Shown: in pieces, positions 26,601-42,500 of the stretch
Position numbering within the stretch: position 1 is the first letter of the stretch
How the letters are laid out: the number at the start of each line of letters is the position of its first letter
Source: Aulostomus chinensis
Lineage: Eukaryota > Chordata > Actinopteri > Syngnathiformes > Aulostomidae
Length of the DNA: 64,000 nt
Assembly (NCBI GenBank): GCA_037954235.1
Contig: JBBMOA010000012.1
Location: 6,449,144 to 6,513,143, forward strand
Reading direction: 5' to 3'
Made by a program: the position numbers and the translations under genes
The notes under the pieces: model-generated
Told to the model about the DNA's origin: nothing
The model's input: only the letters and a program-made list of their open reading frames with translations
Database searches by the model: none

Positions 26601-29600
26601 AGTAAATGTTTTTGCCCGCGCAGATTCTCCTCACAAAACATCTGCCAAGTTCCCTCGCCATCCATCTTCTCTGCAGGAGTTAACTTTGACTGTTTCGATA
26701 CATACATCCTTTGTCACAACACTTTTTAATTAAATGATACCTGTGCCACTGAGCCTCATTATGCACAGAGCTGTCCCCCATGCCACACTTCCATCAGTTG
26801 TAATTTATGAGAAGCAAGATGCATCCTCATTTACCACATTCATATATGCAGAAATTCATTAGATTATCATCAGGCAGTCAATCCATCTCCAGGAGACCTG
26901 ATTCAGCTCGTATTAGGTGCGTCGGGATGAAAGGAATTAGTGAAATGTGAGCAAAAAGGGAAAAAAGAAAAAAAAAGTCATCGCCAGAGAAAATTCACAA
27001 ACAAATGAAGCGATAAAAGCACTCATCAGCAGCATATAAAGGTTATGATGATGAGGTTCGGACTTCCTGTGTGAGGATGAGCAGGTAGACCCGGTCAAGA
27101 GTAAAGAAGAAGAAAGCAGGCTGAGTTTGAGTCTGTATTTAGTCTCCCTTCTCCTAATGAGAGCAGTGCACCGTTTCTTTTGTGAGAAGAAAAATGGTCT
27201 GCAGATGTATCGACACCAAAATTGCCAATTTACTGACTTTTAAAGTGCTCCAGCACAGAATAACAATCAAAATGATAACTATCAAAACAATAATGTTATA
27301 TTCAGGAACGGTATTGCAAACAGCCGGTTTAAGAACATTCCAGAAGAGGAAAGGTTTGGATAAAATCAAGAATGATATTCATGTTTTGTTTTGCTGTCCT
27401 GTTTATGAGGACTGAGGGGATGCGTCAGTGGGTGAAAGGTCTTCCATTTATCATCCTCTTTATGAGAACGATGACCATGAAGAACTTGAAATGTGCCCAA
27501 GGAACATTTTTGATCACAGATTTTAGTCGTCAAGCCTCAGAATAAGCAGAATATTCCAGAACTGAGCTGTAAACTGTTAACGCGTTGTGATTGTGCAATG
27601 CACTGAAATAGTCTGAGTCGTACGCGGATCGCAGAAAGTCTTTTACTGAAGTCTTGCAAACCCGTGAGATCTGGGAAATCGAAGCACATGACAGGTTCTT
27701 GCATCACTCCATGTTCTGTTTAACGCTAAAATCTAGTTTTTAGTTTCGAATAGACGTACGGAACGAGTGTTAATTAATCTCATGATGATTATCGTTATTG
27801 TTATTATTATTGGTAGTAGTAGCATTTGTGCCTTGTGTGGTGTCCTTTACTGTTTGAGGAACTTCTTCTAGTACATTTTAAATACAAATCGTTCGATATG
27901 GTGTTGTAATCAAGAGGTCCGCTTTATTCTGAATCTTACGCGTTGAATGTCATCTGGTCACGAAGACAAATGACATATTTACATAACTAGTAAACAAGTG
28001 AATGTGCTGTAGCATTTGTGTTGTGGCTCGTCGCTGTGATTGGCAAAATATCCAACTGAACTTCAATGCCCAACACTAATGACTTATGTTCCCTGCGGCT
28101 GCAATTCTATACACATGGGCCAAATAAGCTTTTGTTCAAATTCAGCATCTGATTCCTGTCATATTTTCTCTCTCTTTTTTTTTCTTGTATTGATAGTGGC
28201 ATGTTCTGTTGTCTAACTAGAATCCAGACAGTAGTATAAACAACACTGAAATAAATGTTAGCGGGTTTAATAAGTAGTCCTGAGAGGCCTTGTTAATCCG
28301 TAGAGCAGATTTCCTTTAAGATCTTGTTTATACAGATGGATCCCACTTCGAAAACCCCCTGAGGGAGTTCTCTGAGAATCAATGTGTTTACAGTACTTTA
28401 GTCCGTATCACTTTAAGACATGATGACTACAACGGGGGCCAGATTAAAGGGCACTATACTGGAGCTTTGTGGTGATCAGAATCTTTTTTTTTTTGTATTT
28501 AATTGCTTGTCTTACGCGGCCCTCTGAAGTCCCTGCACCAGCCTGTGTTGAGGTGACAAATAATTGGAGAGGATGTCATTCACCGCTCTGTGTCTCGCTG
28601 ACCTGGGCCTTCTCTTCCATAAGCACAGTGGCAGAACTAATGACCGTATTGTCTACAGGCAGCAACCTGAGGGAAGGTGTTTTGACAATGCAGGTGACCC
28701 GGTCACAGCAGGAAAAATGATAAACTGACAACTGAATCTCAGGCAAATGCTGACACTCTTTTGCGAATGAAAACAGCTCGCGTGCAGCTTTGCTCCGACT
28801 TTTTTTGTGTCAATTATTATTTTAGCTACTTGCCTTTATCAAAAGGACTGATAAGCTTTAAATGTGCAGTGTGAAAACATACCAGAGAGAAAAAAATCAT
28901 TAAAGCCAAACCTTTTCTTCAAGGTTCGCCTCGTCGTTCAAGGCCATAAAAAATAGTTTGGCTAATCTATTCCATTCCAGTGTAATAATCTAGTTGAGGT
29001 GTATTCATCCGCCAAGAGTCGGAAGAATCCTCTCAAGATCCTGCTTTACTTCGGAGGGTTTGAATGACATGCCACACACTGGGCTTTGGGTTCCGAGTCC
29101 TTGCATCCATTCCCAAAGCCGTATAATCTGGTTGTGTCTGGACAAATCTAATAATTTTTACTTGATTTTTTTTTTCTGCTTCGGTTTTCATTTCGTGCCA
29201 CACTGCTGCTGAACCATACCCGTCAGCTCGCCAAACTGAGTGTCTCAGATTAATGTCTGACTCTGGATTTTGACAGAAATAATAATTATTATTTATTTAT
29301 ACACGCAAAAAAAAAAAAAAAAATCATCCTTGCCAAAGCTGAGCTTCAGTCTCAGCTCGACTATCTAACGATGATGAGTGCCGGTGTGAAGGCGCGGCGA
29401 TGGATCCGAACGGGGAATAAAGTGACTGAAGGCGATGAAGGAAAACTCCTCATACGTGTTGGAGGAGTGACTTGACAGCCTTCATGGATGAAAATCTGCT
29501 CCGCTGCACCTCAGAGAGTTTTCTGGAGCTGATCTCAGCTGGAGGAGCAACTTACAAAGTTCTGCTTTATGTTACTTAATTATGGGGTGGAAAGCACTTT

Positions 29601-32600
29601 AAAGTGAGGAGGACTTAATTTCAGCAATTGCAACACCTTCGACCAGCAAGCCCTCAATAACTCAAAACGTTTGTCTCCTCTTTCTAGAACATTAGTGCTC
29701 CCACTGGTTGGCTGAGCAATTAAAACCAGTTAAAGTTGCTATTATGCTGAAAATCATGTGAAAGGAGTTACACAGATCAACCAGCCCTGCTCTTCACATT
29801 TTACATTCTTTGACACCTGTCATTCAGCCCAACAATAGGTGAGTGTAATCCTCAAATTACAGAACCGCAGACACAAATAACCGGCATTGATAACATTTGA
29901 TTGGCATCTTATTTGTGTTTGGGAAAGGGGAAGTTGAAGAGGAAAAAGTATTGATCCCATCCAAAATTATTATTGGCTGTTCTTTTGAAAATGTTAAGGT
30001 TTGATTGGCAAATTCTTCTCTTGACAGACACCTGCTCGCTTAAGAATACACCGCAGGTTTTGAATCCTTCTTTGTCCGCAGGGTTTTTGAAAAAAGATTT
30101 ATTTATTCAATGTATTCTCATGAAACATTAATAAGTTCTGCACAATATTTCATGAATTATGCTATGGATGTCCAGTAACATAAGCCATCAATGCGCCTGC
30201 GCAAACCCCGATAGAGATGACCTCAAGAAACATGCCGGATATTCCTTTTATTCTGAGTGGAGAATGCAACATTTTAACGTGTGGCACGGGTCTGGTCAAG
30301 TTAAAGCACCTACATTTAGGGTTAGGAGAAGATCGCGGTTTAGGTTAAATGGCCATGAATAAAAACGGCTGCAAACGGACGCAGGACTTCCCCTGGCTCG
30401 TGCTCGCCTTGATTCTATATGAATTATTGTTAATTGTTTATACATTAAGTAAAAAGACTGCATGAGAACAACCTTAGTTACTATTCATATTAGCCATGCG
30501 ACAACAAATCACTGATATATTTATGCTATCAACACATCCCATTTGAACTTTTTTCATTTTATCATTCGCCCATAAAAAAGTAAATAACAATTAACATAGC
30601 AGATTTATTTTGAGCCACGCACTTAAATGAGATCAGTTCAGGTCCAAGAATTGAGTTAAGGACCGAGTCTTTGAGGACCCTGAGCCGGGAGAGTTAGTCT
30701 AAGTCGTGCTGCCAAGTGAAACCTGCAGAGACTGAACACTTCACATATCCTCCATCTGTCATTAGTGTTCCCTTTGTCCCTCAGTTATTAATCATATGCT
30801 CCCTCATTTTATGGTCATTTGTAAGAGGTCAAAGAAATAATGACGGGACAAATGGTTCCCAGAATCATTGTTACAGTACCAGAATTACGATGATTTTACC
30901 TTCATGTGATGATAAAATAAAGGATATTTTCAAGAACAGTTTGTTAAACTAATATTCACAGATATAGACAACTGAGTTTTAGCAGATTACATGTGGTTAC
31001 CAAACCATTATACAAGTTTTTACTTATAAAATATGTTCCCCATTAATAGCCTTTGATTTTGGGTATCTATATTATGCGTTATCAGTTTTTGTCTAAGATA
31101 TACCGAGTGTCAATATCAATCTATTAACATATTACTTTAGTTAATTTCTGTACATGACATCAGTTCATTATGATATATTTCTAATCTGCTTAATACACCA
31201 CTGTTATGTTATTACTGAGTTTCTAGTATTGTTAAGCACTTTCAAAGTCTGATGTATTTCTATAAAATGGCCTGTTCAAAGCATGTATATTGAAAAGAAA
31301 ATCAGCCCCAGAATCGCTCCCTGAGGTATTCCATGACAGAAAGAAGATAAACATGTTCACGAATAAAGGCAAAATGAATTGTAATTATTCAATAAGAGTA
31401 AAACTAATTCAGAGATAACCAATATGCACATGCTGCAGCCTCTCAATGTCATTTTTGCTGTCAACTGTGACAAAAATTATACTCAAGTCTGGCAGTACAA
31501 GGATGGGACAGCAGCCAGTGTCAGCCACTCTGAAATATCTTTGTTTTACTGGAACAAGCACAGTCTGCTCACTGGGATGTTGTCTAAAACCTCAGGTTCA
31601 GTCTAGGTGCGTTGAAGAGTTGTACACAGCCTTCCTGTTTTACTGTAAATATCATTTTAAAAAATGAACCTGTAATTGATGCATTCTTATGGATAGAGGT
31701 CTAATATTTTAATAAGTGGTTACACACAGAAAATTTTTGAGTATTCTGGGACACAGCCAGAGGATGAAGAACCGTTAATTATGGTGAGCAACCAAGGGGT
31801 AATCGCATGCATTACTTCTCAGATAAATTAAGGGGGCATTATATCTACAGGGCCTGAAGAGCGTTTGAAGTGCGCGACAGTGATCATAAATTATAACAAG
31901 ACTGGCACAGTACAATAGAGCGGAGGCAGGGGGTATCAATAAAAGGTTTAGGAGCTACAATCCTTGATTGCATCTCACTGATTTTATCATTAAAAAGACA
32001 GCAGACTGATTACAAATGACTGTTTTTCAAAGATGGTCCACGGCGTTGAAAGGGTTCTGGGGCAGATTCATTAAAGGAAATCATCAACTCTGTAATGTGT
32101 TGACAATGAATATGAGACCTGTCTTCCTCTATCTTTGTTCCACCTTACACTCTTTTATGAGTTTGGAAGTCATTATTTATCCAGAGGTGGAAGTACAAAG
32201 AGATTGCTCATCAGTTTCTGTCGGATGAAGTTGGTGAACTATATCGCAGTCATAAAAAAATATCAAGTTTTGATATGGTTTCCTAATTAAGAGTTCTTTT
32301 TTTTTTGGCGAGTCGCATTATGCTGCTTTGGAGCATATTGACAAGGACAATAAACAGGCAGTTGGATATGAGTATGATGGATATTAAAGCACTCAGCGCT
32401 TATAAGTGAGCATTTATTTAGCAGATTTTATTAAGTTTTTATTATTCTTCGCTTGCTTCAACGACAATTTGACACCGTCAAGGCTGAAAGAATGATACCA
32501 CGAGTGATTTACAGAACCTTAGAACACACCTAAGCAATTCAGTCATTTACTGGAATGCACAATTGGGATTCTAGTCAGATTCTCGTCCACGCTTCCACAC

Positions 32601-34913
32601 AGTGAGTATTAATGTAGCACCTTTCTCTCATGGCTTTGCCTGCAGTCACTGTGGAACTTTTAGCCTGTATTAGGGATTTATTTTTCTTTGAGTTTGTTAT
32701 GGATTTTTGTTTATGCCTCTTGAAGGAAAGCTCTCAAGTCAAAAATTGCAATCTATTTTGGCTTCAGTAATTTAGCGCATTTCTAAGTAATGCGGTCACC
32801 ACATCCAAGTGGGCAGCAGACCCCACCAGTCCAAATACGGTGACCCTTTTTGGTGCCATCATGGTTAAAACTTCTCTGGTAGAGGCCAGTACTGTATGTC
32901 ACAGTTATTCCTGCATATTCCTACAAATTTTCTCACAGGCATTACTATCGGTGATGTTGTACTTCGGCTGTTTCCGACGTGGCAGACAAGTAACACACAA
33001 GTCAAATGTTATCACCAAACGGTGCACATTTTGGCTGAGAAATAGGCAAAAATAACATCATCTTCATTCATGTTTGAGTGGCCGCGCCTAGTTTGATTGT
33101 TTTGATCAGGACCATATTCAGTGATTGTACCATATTCAGTCTGCAAGTACTACAAGACCAACGCTGGTGGCAGCTGATAGCAAGCAGGGGCTTTGGCTCC
33201 TTGCTTGCTCACCCACCTCCCACCTGATGGAGGCGAGTTGGAATTAAAGTTCTGTATCTGCATAACCCAGGGCCTGTGGGGTATCTGAATTATAATGCAC
33301 TACTTTTCAAAGGAATAACGAGAAATTTATCACAAGAACAGCCTGGTCTATATGTCTTTGAGACCCTGTGATGGTCTACACTCAGGACTGTGTTGTGTTT
33401 TCATCAGAGAACCTCCCTCTCACTTGTAACCAGGATGGCAAATGAACACTAAATTACTGAAGTGCTTTATACAGGGAGATGGTGTATAATATTTTTGCTG
33501 ACATGTTAAGGTGCACAAGACATTAATCAAGAGCATTTATGTTTCAGAGTAAAAGATTATGAAGAAACTCCCTGACCAGCTGGTCAGCGAATTTCAGAGT
33601 TTTAGATCCAATTATGATTGAGACAGCTCATCCATCGGGACCCTCCCCATATATCCCACCTTTCCGCTAGTTTGAAAACTGCAAGCCACCATGTGCTAAT
33701 TAGCACCCCCCCCCCCCTTCAAAGGCAGTTTGATAATCAAATGTCTTAAATACGTTTCTGATTAGGAAGCAGCAGCTGCTATCTCCCAGTGGATTACCCT
33801 ATAAAAACGTGACTTGGCACTGTAGTACTTCAGTTCTTCTCTAATACACTGAGCCCTGAAAACTGCAGCACAGCAGTTTCTGCAAACATAGCAAAGCCTA
33901 TTTCTGGAACAAAAGTTAAAAAAAAATTAAAATAACAAGACTCAACTCAGTTAACGATATTAAATGAGAAGCATCATCCCCCAATAATCACATCCCTCCT
34001 AATTACTGTCAACCTGAATTGTGGAAATTATCTTAGACAACGAGCTTAATTTTATCATCACGTGGAGTCTGTCCAGACTTGCCTCCATCTTGTTATATAT
34101 CACTATCTTAGGTTCTCTGTGCTGTACTTACATTCCTGTTAATAACATAATGAGTCGCAGTCGTCTAAGTCAGTCCAAACTCAGACGAGGCCACTAGAAG
34201 ATCTCAGATAAACTAAACATGTACATGTTGGCTCCTCAAGAACCACATACATTTGGGGGCAGATCGAACTCAAAGGGCAGAAGAACGAATCAGTTTTCAT
34301 TTTCATAAGCTTCATGATTTCGGTCTTTTAATTGAACAGATCAGATGCTGAGACTGGGAGAAGGTGTTAGAGTTCTCAAACATGTCTGTTCCACTCATCC
34401 TTCCAGCCGCCATTTTTCACTCTTCACACTCTTCTTTTTTTTGCCAGACTACGGAGAGACGTGCTTTCTTCTAGACAATGTAACCACGCAAGGTTCTCTC
34501 TAAACCTCTGCACTATTCTTCCTGTTTGAGTCAAAATGATGAATGGGATTGAAATGATTTGAATTGTTTCAGTATTGAACAAGACCTCAATGACCACAAC
34601 AGCAAATCAGCTGAATGTAGCATGCAAGGCAGCTCGTCAAGGTCTGTTCACTTAAAGTATTCCCTGTTTGTAGCTGTGTCTCTGGCAACAAAAACATGTG
34701 TGTGTATGAGGGAGACGTCTGGAGAAACAATACAAGCTGTTTCTAGCAAGACAGGACTGTAAAAACAAAATGTAACATGTTTATTCAATTGTATTATAGA
34801 CCAAAGCCATGGTCTTCTCCTAACCAGGTGGTTCATACATCCATCAAGCTAACCAGACCTCAACTTCAGCCCTGGCAACACTCTCTCGCTCTCTCTCTCT
34901 CTGTCTCTCTCTT

Positions 34914-34983
<70 letters not shown>

Positions 34984-36525
34984 CATCTTCCACAGAGAAG
35001 AAAAGGAATCTTCAAGGCAAGCTTCTCACTGCAGGGGTTCACTCTTACATGCACAGTCCCACACAGGAGTGACACTTGCGACCACAGCACAGGAGGAGGC
35101 CGAAACCCCTGAGCACCAGTGTTTATCAGCAGAATGTTTCGAAGCTGGAGCAGTGAGGTTCACCCAGCACACAACTGTACGGTACCGTCTGGCTGTCACA
35201 TGACCATTTCATATATGTACAAGGTTTTATTTTGGGCACATAAAAACTAAGTCTCAAAATCTGACATGACTGTCAGACTGGCAAGTGTTGGGTCGCGTCG
35301 GATCCTCTTCACTGCAGGGCTCATGTGACTCAGTGAGACAAAAATGTTAACAAATGTTAAATCCCACGGGGTCTACGTCTCCCTACAAGCGTGGGAGCTG
35401 AAACATGAGGTTGACGTGAATGACATGTAGCCTCATCAACTCCTGTATCAGCTCGTTTCTGTGAATATTATAACTTTGCTACTTTGTTGATTCTTCCATT
35501 CACTGGCTCAGGCACCGAGCTGCCAAATCAACCAGTCTGAATGCATGATCCCTGATCAAGGAAAGCCCTCCAAGCACCCCTAGAGCAAAACCCACCAGCG
35601 CCCCTTTCCCATCGCTGCCTGTTTATCATTACACTGCTGCTCTCTCCCTTGTTACGTCTTATTGAAATGGAACTTTGTCAGTGCCTCATTTTAATCCCTG
35701 TGAACTACACTCCCACCTGAGTTCTACACGAGATCAAAATTACTAATTTGGGATTTGTGGAACTCAGAAAACACTGTTTCAAAAGAATCCAGGCCTTGAA
35801 GGCTGAGATGTACTCCAGAGGTAAAGTCCATTTGTTGAGATGAATAATTATGAAAAGCCTTTGTACTGACTCTCCTAAGACAACCAGAGAAGATCAGTGC
35901 CACGGGATCATTTCAAAATGAGCGGAATTTCTGGCCGGGGACATTGGTTTTCTTATTGGTGAGCGATAAGATGATGTCATGTAAGACCGTCCTTTCATGC
36001 AAAGACATTCCTTTGGATAAAAATGCAGTTTAAAGTCCAAGAACTGCTAATAAGAAAACACAGAAGCAGAGTCAACAACAACTCGTCAGCAAGCAAGTTC
36101 ACTTTTCTTTGAAATAATCCTGATACAGGAAGATTCCACTTACAGATGTCTTAGCATGCACGTTCCTGGAAATCCCAAACTGGGATTCGGAACAGTGATA
36201 AAGAAAAATAAAAAATCAAGAAGACAAAAAATAAAATATTAGAAAGCCTTTCTAAACAAAAGAGATAGTGAAATTTAAGCATTAGAAGAATTAATGAAAT
36301 TGGTTTGTTGTGCCCAATTTGAGTCCAACAGTTTGATTCAGTTGTTTTCTTCCTTTATTCTCAAGAACAATGAATAATTCAGCTGCTCATCCAAGTTTAG
36401 GACAAATGAAAATTAAGTGGTAAGTCTAACTGAGAGCAAATTACATTCTGCATAAATGTGACTGGACAGCATCCAAATCCACTAACAAGCAATGGATGCA
36501 GAATCGTCTACAGTATAAATGTAGC

Positions 36526-36589
<64 letters not shown>

Positions 36590-39500
36590 CCACTTAACTG
36601 AGGACACACTATACAGCTGGGAACAAAAGCCCTGCATGTCCCCAAATGATGAAACCCTGATCTTAGGCGTTTAGACCGGTCGGGCCGATCTGAATTTCTT
36701 TGCCCTCTTTTTCCTCCTATTCAAAAGCATCTCTGCCACCTGTTAAGAGCAGCAACACATTCGGTTTTTGAAAAATTAAACGACAAAGGTGTTTATTTCC
36801 ATATAAAGCAGCGCATACAACCTGAAGAGGTGGGACAAGCTGCCTTATAGTTGTACTGAAAAAAGATTAAGGATACCAGTGAAAGTCTTTTTTTTCCACT
36901 CTTTTAAAATGCAACATGCATTGATGCTCCATTGTCAAATTATATACCTCAGCTACTGTCTGTGTGAGTGAAACAACCCTCTGAGCATGAAAGAAGCTCA
37001 TATCTTAATCTTAATCTTCCAAACATCAAAAGCTGGTAATTTGAGTGCAGGATATTAATTATAGCTGTAATAACCGTGCTGGAATCTGAAAGAGTCAGAG
37101 AGATCATGCAAACGAATATTCCCCATAATGTGGAGCATCAGAGGACCTGCTTTACTTCAAGTCATCCACCTGCTTTGTAACTGAATCCATGTCCTGACAT
37201 TCCCAATAAAAAAAACAAAAAACTATAAAAATCAAAAACCTTTTAAACAGCTTGTTAGCACCGAGATGGCGCGTTTTATTTCATGAAGGTTCCACTATCG
37301 AGAGGTTGGTTTCATCCTTTGTGAACGTGCGCAATCGTGAAGATTTTCTGTGACACCACCGCTCTCTGCATGAGCTCCTCCTCAGGTACCAGCCTGCATT
37401 CTGTGCCTGGCATAATCTCTGCTTCTGTTTTTCCTTCAGCATCAGCAGCCAACCCTTGTAGAGGAGAGAGGATGAGGTCCAGCAGTCCCTACCAACCTAG
37501 CACCCCTCCCGGTGCACCAGCAGCCAATCCTGGGCTTGCCTGCAGAAGCCCTCCAGAAATGAAGGGATGCCTCGATATCTGTCCAGCTGGACTGGCCTGG
37601 TGGACACCGTGTCCCCACTCCCTCTAGGTTTGCCCAGATGTCAATCAGGTATAGTGTCTGTGCATTGTGGGAGGTGATCAGGAGGAGTTGTGCTGTCCAA
37701 ACTCTGTCCCCGCGTGTTTTATGTCATCGTACATGCTTTCAGCACAGCACAGTATTTGCTGAGGCGCCCCTCATGGTCCCTGAGTGGGAGCCTCATCTTC
37801 ATCCATGGCTCTCCTGAGGACGATGGCAGGGGCAAGCATCTCTGCAGCAGCATGTTGGGCTTCACCCGCAACCTCTCATTTGCTTCTGTCCATGTGATGG
37901 GTTTGAGTCCTACTTGACTCATTCAGTTTTGTGTAAATAACTGATTTGTCAGGCCTGGGGTTTTATCCATGTGCCAACAGGCTGAAGAGGAAGCAGAGCT
38001 CAGGCCACGCAGTGGTGGACCTGGGGGGGGGGGCGGAGGTTCATGCTGAGAACAAGGGCAGGAGACATAATCTTTAGGATTATATACAAGAGGAATGAAA
38101 ACAATAGTGACAGCTCTATGAGGGCTACATCTATAGTCAGCTCATCTGGAGTTACATCATGTAACCAACGCTGACACTGATGCTCAGCTCAAAGCATCAA
38201 CGGAACGGGGACGCTGGTGTTGCTGAGGACTGGTTCAATCCTAGGTTTGCTGTTTAATGAGCGACACAAGTGATAATTCAAAATGTAAATTCACTGGCAA
38301 GCACTTAATATTGGCAGGATAACTCCTCTGCAATCTGCTAATCACTGCCTCCCTCATCTCTGTTCCACCTCTCTCTTGTACATCCTCTTGTCTGTTTCAG
38401 CACAGCAGATGATCAGAGGGTGAAATAAAACAAGCGCTCTTGATGGACAGCGCTCCGCATTCAGAAAATGACTCATGTGGGAGTGTTGCTCAGGTAAAAA
38501 TAAAATCCATTTTGTTTCACATCACTGTCTTTCCTGTCTGTTTCCCACTGGGTCAAATCCAGAGTAAACAGAGTGGGCTATTGTAGCAGGTCTCTGCAGA
38601 TAATACTGTTCAAACAAAGAGAACATTATTTATATTTCCTTCCGTCTTAGTGCATCAGTAAAGAGTTCCCATCCTGCAGTTCTGAAGAGATCTTTTAAGT
38701 GAAGTGAAACATCCACCTCTGGATAAATATGTCATTAATTATCAAACAAAGGAAGGAGACAGAAACAGAGTGTAACCTGCTCGATGAGATGAGATACTTC
38801 ATTTACCTCTCGCTATGGCTGCAGGAGGGGGGTGAAGCCCTTCTGCTGACTTTCACTATTCCAGCACGGTGAGCAGTCTGTCAAAGGAAACCACACCACT
38901 CCTCTCAGGAAAAATTAGCACAAAATTCCCAGTGTTTTCTTACCTCTCAAGTATTGTATCGTCTTGCATATTCAGGAGCTTCCCTTTGGACTCTTATAAA
39001 TCAGTCTGACTAAAACCCTCAGGCGAAGCTTGTGTCATTAAAACTATTGTAATCACAATAGGCATGCCATGTTTCGCTAAAGTAGCAAAGTATAAACTGG
39101 AATCACAATGAAGTTTCCTCACTTGTGAGCATTTAAGGAGAATTTTAGGAACTCTTGACACGAGTGAAGAACGGAATGCGAAAAAGAAAAAACAAGTAGA
39201 CGCAACAGAATGCAAAAAACGCACTTCAACAAAGGATGTGACTGAAATAATTCACATCAGCAATAAAAAAACAAGGCTGCCATTTATGGACTAAAGAAGC
39301 AACATTAAAGTTGTAATAAAATCACCATTCTGGTATCTTGAGAGCTTTCACACAATGAGTCCGTCAACCTGCAGCATCTCTCTGACCCGGTCTGGTTGGT
39401 TTTTACACAGAAAAAAAACTCCAAGCAACCCAAAATGTGTCACTACTGTACAAACCACATTTGGTGTCAGTAATGCACCTCTTGTATAAGCTAGTTTGCC

Positions 39501-42500
39501 CACTGACAATTTACCCAACAGAGGAACATGAGAACCTTCACCATGTTTATTTGTCTGGGACGGGAGCATCAATATTTCTACTGCTGTTTATTGTGTAAAT
39601 CTTCTATTTCTTTCTTCTATTCAAACTACCACAGGTTGGATGTTCTGTCACATACAAAATTGCACCCGCTGACAGGAGTCGTGTGGAGTCAAACTTGTAG
39701 ATTATACACAGGTAGCTGAGCCGGACCAAGGTTTTTAAAAGCATACTTGGACCACCTTTCAACAAGGTCTTGGCCCTGTTGCTGAGGGTGTGATTGCTGT
39801 GGTCACATCAGCCCTAACAGGCCCCACCAAAGGGGAAGACAGACCACAGTTCGACTCAACTGAATTAAACAAGGCAGGTGTGAATGCACCCTTAAAACCT
39901 GACAGCTACAATGAGAAACTTTATATTTATGAGAGATTTATAAAAGATCATTCATGTATTAATCAGTCAGTTCATTTGCCATTTGCTGAAGAATCCACAT
40001 TGGAATTTTGGCTGGATCACTCATGTAATCCTGACTAGCCTCCCCCAAGAAGACCTTCAAACAGACCTGCTCATTCAAGATGCTGCTGCTGCCCGCATAC
40101 TGACAAGTTTTCAGATCTTTACTCTGGTATTCCAGTCAAATGATTCCAAGGCCCTAATTTTCTAGAAGTCCCATCAAAATATAGCTCCAGACAACCACAC
40201 AGGTCTCTCAGAGTTGCAGGAACCGGTCAGTTAGTGGTGCCCAGAGAGGGAGAATCCCTTTTAGCCATTATGCACCCACTACTGAAATTAGCTCCCCTTT
40301 ATGTTCCCCAGCTGTACTCTTTTTTTTAAAACTTCACTGCACAGCTTTGGATTTTATTGCATTGGTATATGTTTTTATCTCTTTGTATTTGTGTTTCTTA
40401 TTTCTTAATGCTTTTTTTTAAAGAAAAAACTTTCTCCTTTAAACTTCTGAATTTTTTGTCTACGAAGCACTCCGAATGACCTCCGTCTATGATAAAGTTG
40501 CTGAACACAGTAAATAAACTAAAAACCATGTGACAGCGAAGCTTAATTTGCTTTTGTTATGTGCAGCAAAAAAAATATTCAAGGCTTTCTTCTGTTCATT
40601 CAATGCAGAGATAAATTACTTTTACGATCCCTTTTATATGTCTGACCTTCACACAGACGCGCATAACACACGAGCACAAGGGCGTCCTGAACTCAAAACT
40701 CCTGAATCCCAATTTCCAGTTACGCATCAGACAACATGGTACGTCCCCGCACGGCTCCGCCTGCTGCTGGTTTACTGAAATCTGTCTGCTTGGGCCAGTT
40801 CACTGTTCCGTCAGCAGATTTACCTTATTTGCATTATTGGAGCTGAAACAGTTGACTAATCAAATTGTACTCCCCTATTTTTCAACTGGTTTTTGTGAGG
40901 TACAAAAGTTCATTCAAACTAGTTCAGCTGAGCTTTCATGTCAACCACAAAAAAAAAAAATCCGCCATTAAAATAGTACTTCACCCAAAAAAGTGCGTAG
41001 TTTCCCTTTCGAGTACTCACTTATGGTTGACTGCGTTACTTCTTAGTGACTTCGGAATACATAAAGAGCCAGCCACGTATATTTAGCTTGAAGCTAAAGG
41101 CCACCGATGGCTAACAACAGCAAGAGTTCCTTGAGGCGTAAAAACATTTAAGTGCATCATCTGGTATGGTCAAAGTCTTCCTTAACCAGCTGTATCCTTG
41201 ATAATCACAAAACTACAAACTACAATCCCTCTGGTTCTGAGGTTAGTTTTCAAACAGACATTTTTGCTGTTGTTAGCCATCATTAGCCATTAGCTTAGAG
41301 CTGAATATTTGTAGCTGGCTCTTTCTGCATTCTAGAATCACAAAGAAGAAATGCAGAAGCAAAACAATGTCTGTAAGCTCAAGAAACCTATTTGTACTTG
41401 AAATGCACAATACAACTTTTGGTTGAAGTTCCACTTTCAGTCACCAGGTGTTTGATTTGTGCATATCATGTGATTTCACCTCCAATTGATTTATGAATAT
41501 ATTTCCTTTTGGTACATTCAGGGGACCAAAACTCTCAAAAAAATGGACAATTCAAGGCCAAATGAAATAAGAAAATGGTTCTCATTATTCAGACATCTGG
41601 GGTGCACCTGGATGCCCTCATTCTGCCAGCAGCACCGGTGCAGCTCAGCAGCTTTCCCAGTGACCTCGTGCTTCCAGCTATTAAATCCAGACTGTACTTC
41701 CCACCTGTAGTGGGATGACAACCCTGTGCAGCGCCAATGCCTGTGGCGTCCATGCAGACATCACTGCCGAGGCGCCGCTTCCACCAGCCCTCTCCCCTAC
41801 ATTGAGAAGCCTTTGATAATGACTACCATTGATAGAATGCTCTTGAAACGTGTGGCAGGCTGCAAGCAGGATTTGAACAGCCACCACCTGCTCCAAAATC
41901 TGCTGTTTGATGGACACATCCACTGCCCCAACCTAGCTCCTAACATGGACTCTCTTCCTAAAAATGGATGTCATTACTCTGTCACTTGCCAACAGCTCTA
42001 AATCTGACACTTGAGGGTTTCCACCGGTGTCATACTCGGGACAGAGTTGCGAGTGGGACCGGATACGTCAAAAGGATTAGAGAGGAAATGGCTGGTGTTG
42101 AGCAGGAACAGTGGGAATGTTTCTTTATGTTTCATCACTTTTGTTTTTTTTTTCATACATCAATGCTTTTGGTCACCCTTGTGGGTTCTACAACTATTTA
42201 ACCAATGACAAGAACTTGTGTCTAAACTCATAACTCCATTGGTATCCTGAAACTGTCAGCCAACTCTCATAGCTCCACTCTGCCTTCATCTTGAAGGAAT
42301 GTTGCACACAGCAGAGCAGAAGGGAAAAAGAAATGAGGCAATTTTGTCAGGCTTACTCTGAGGTAAATAGTTCAATAAAATGTTTTCAAATTTCCTGGAA
42401 CGTAATGGTTTGGGGCAGACAAGGAGTCGACCTTTATTAAAAAGTTAACAGACATATTCCCCTCTGACCACTGAAGGCTAGAACAGCTCCATGACACAAG

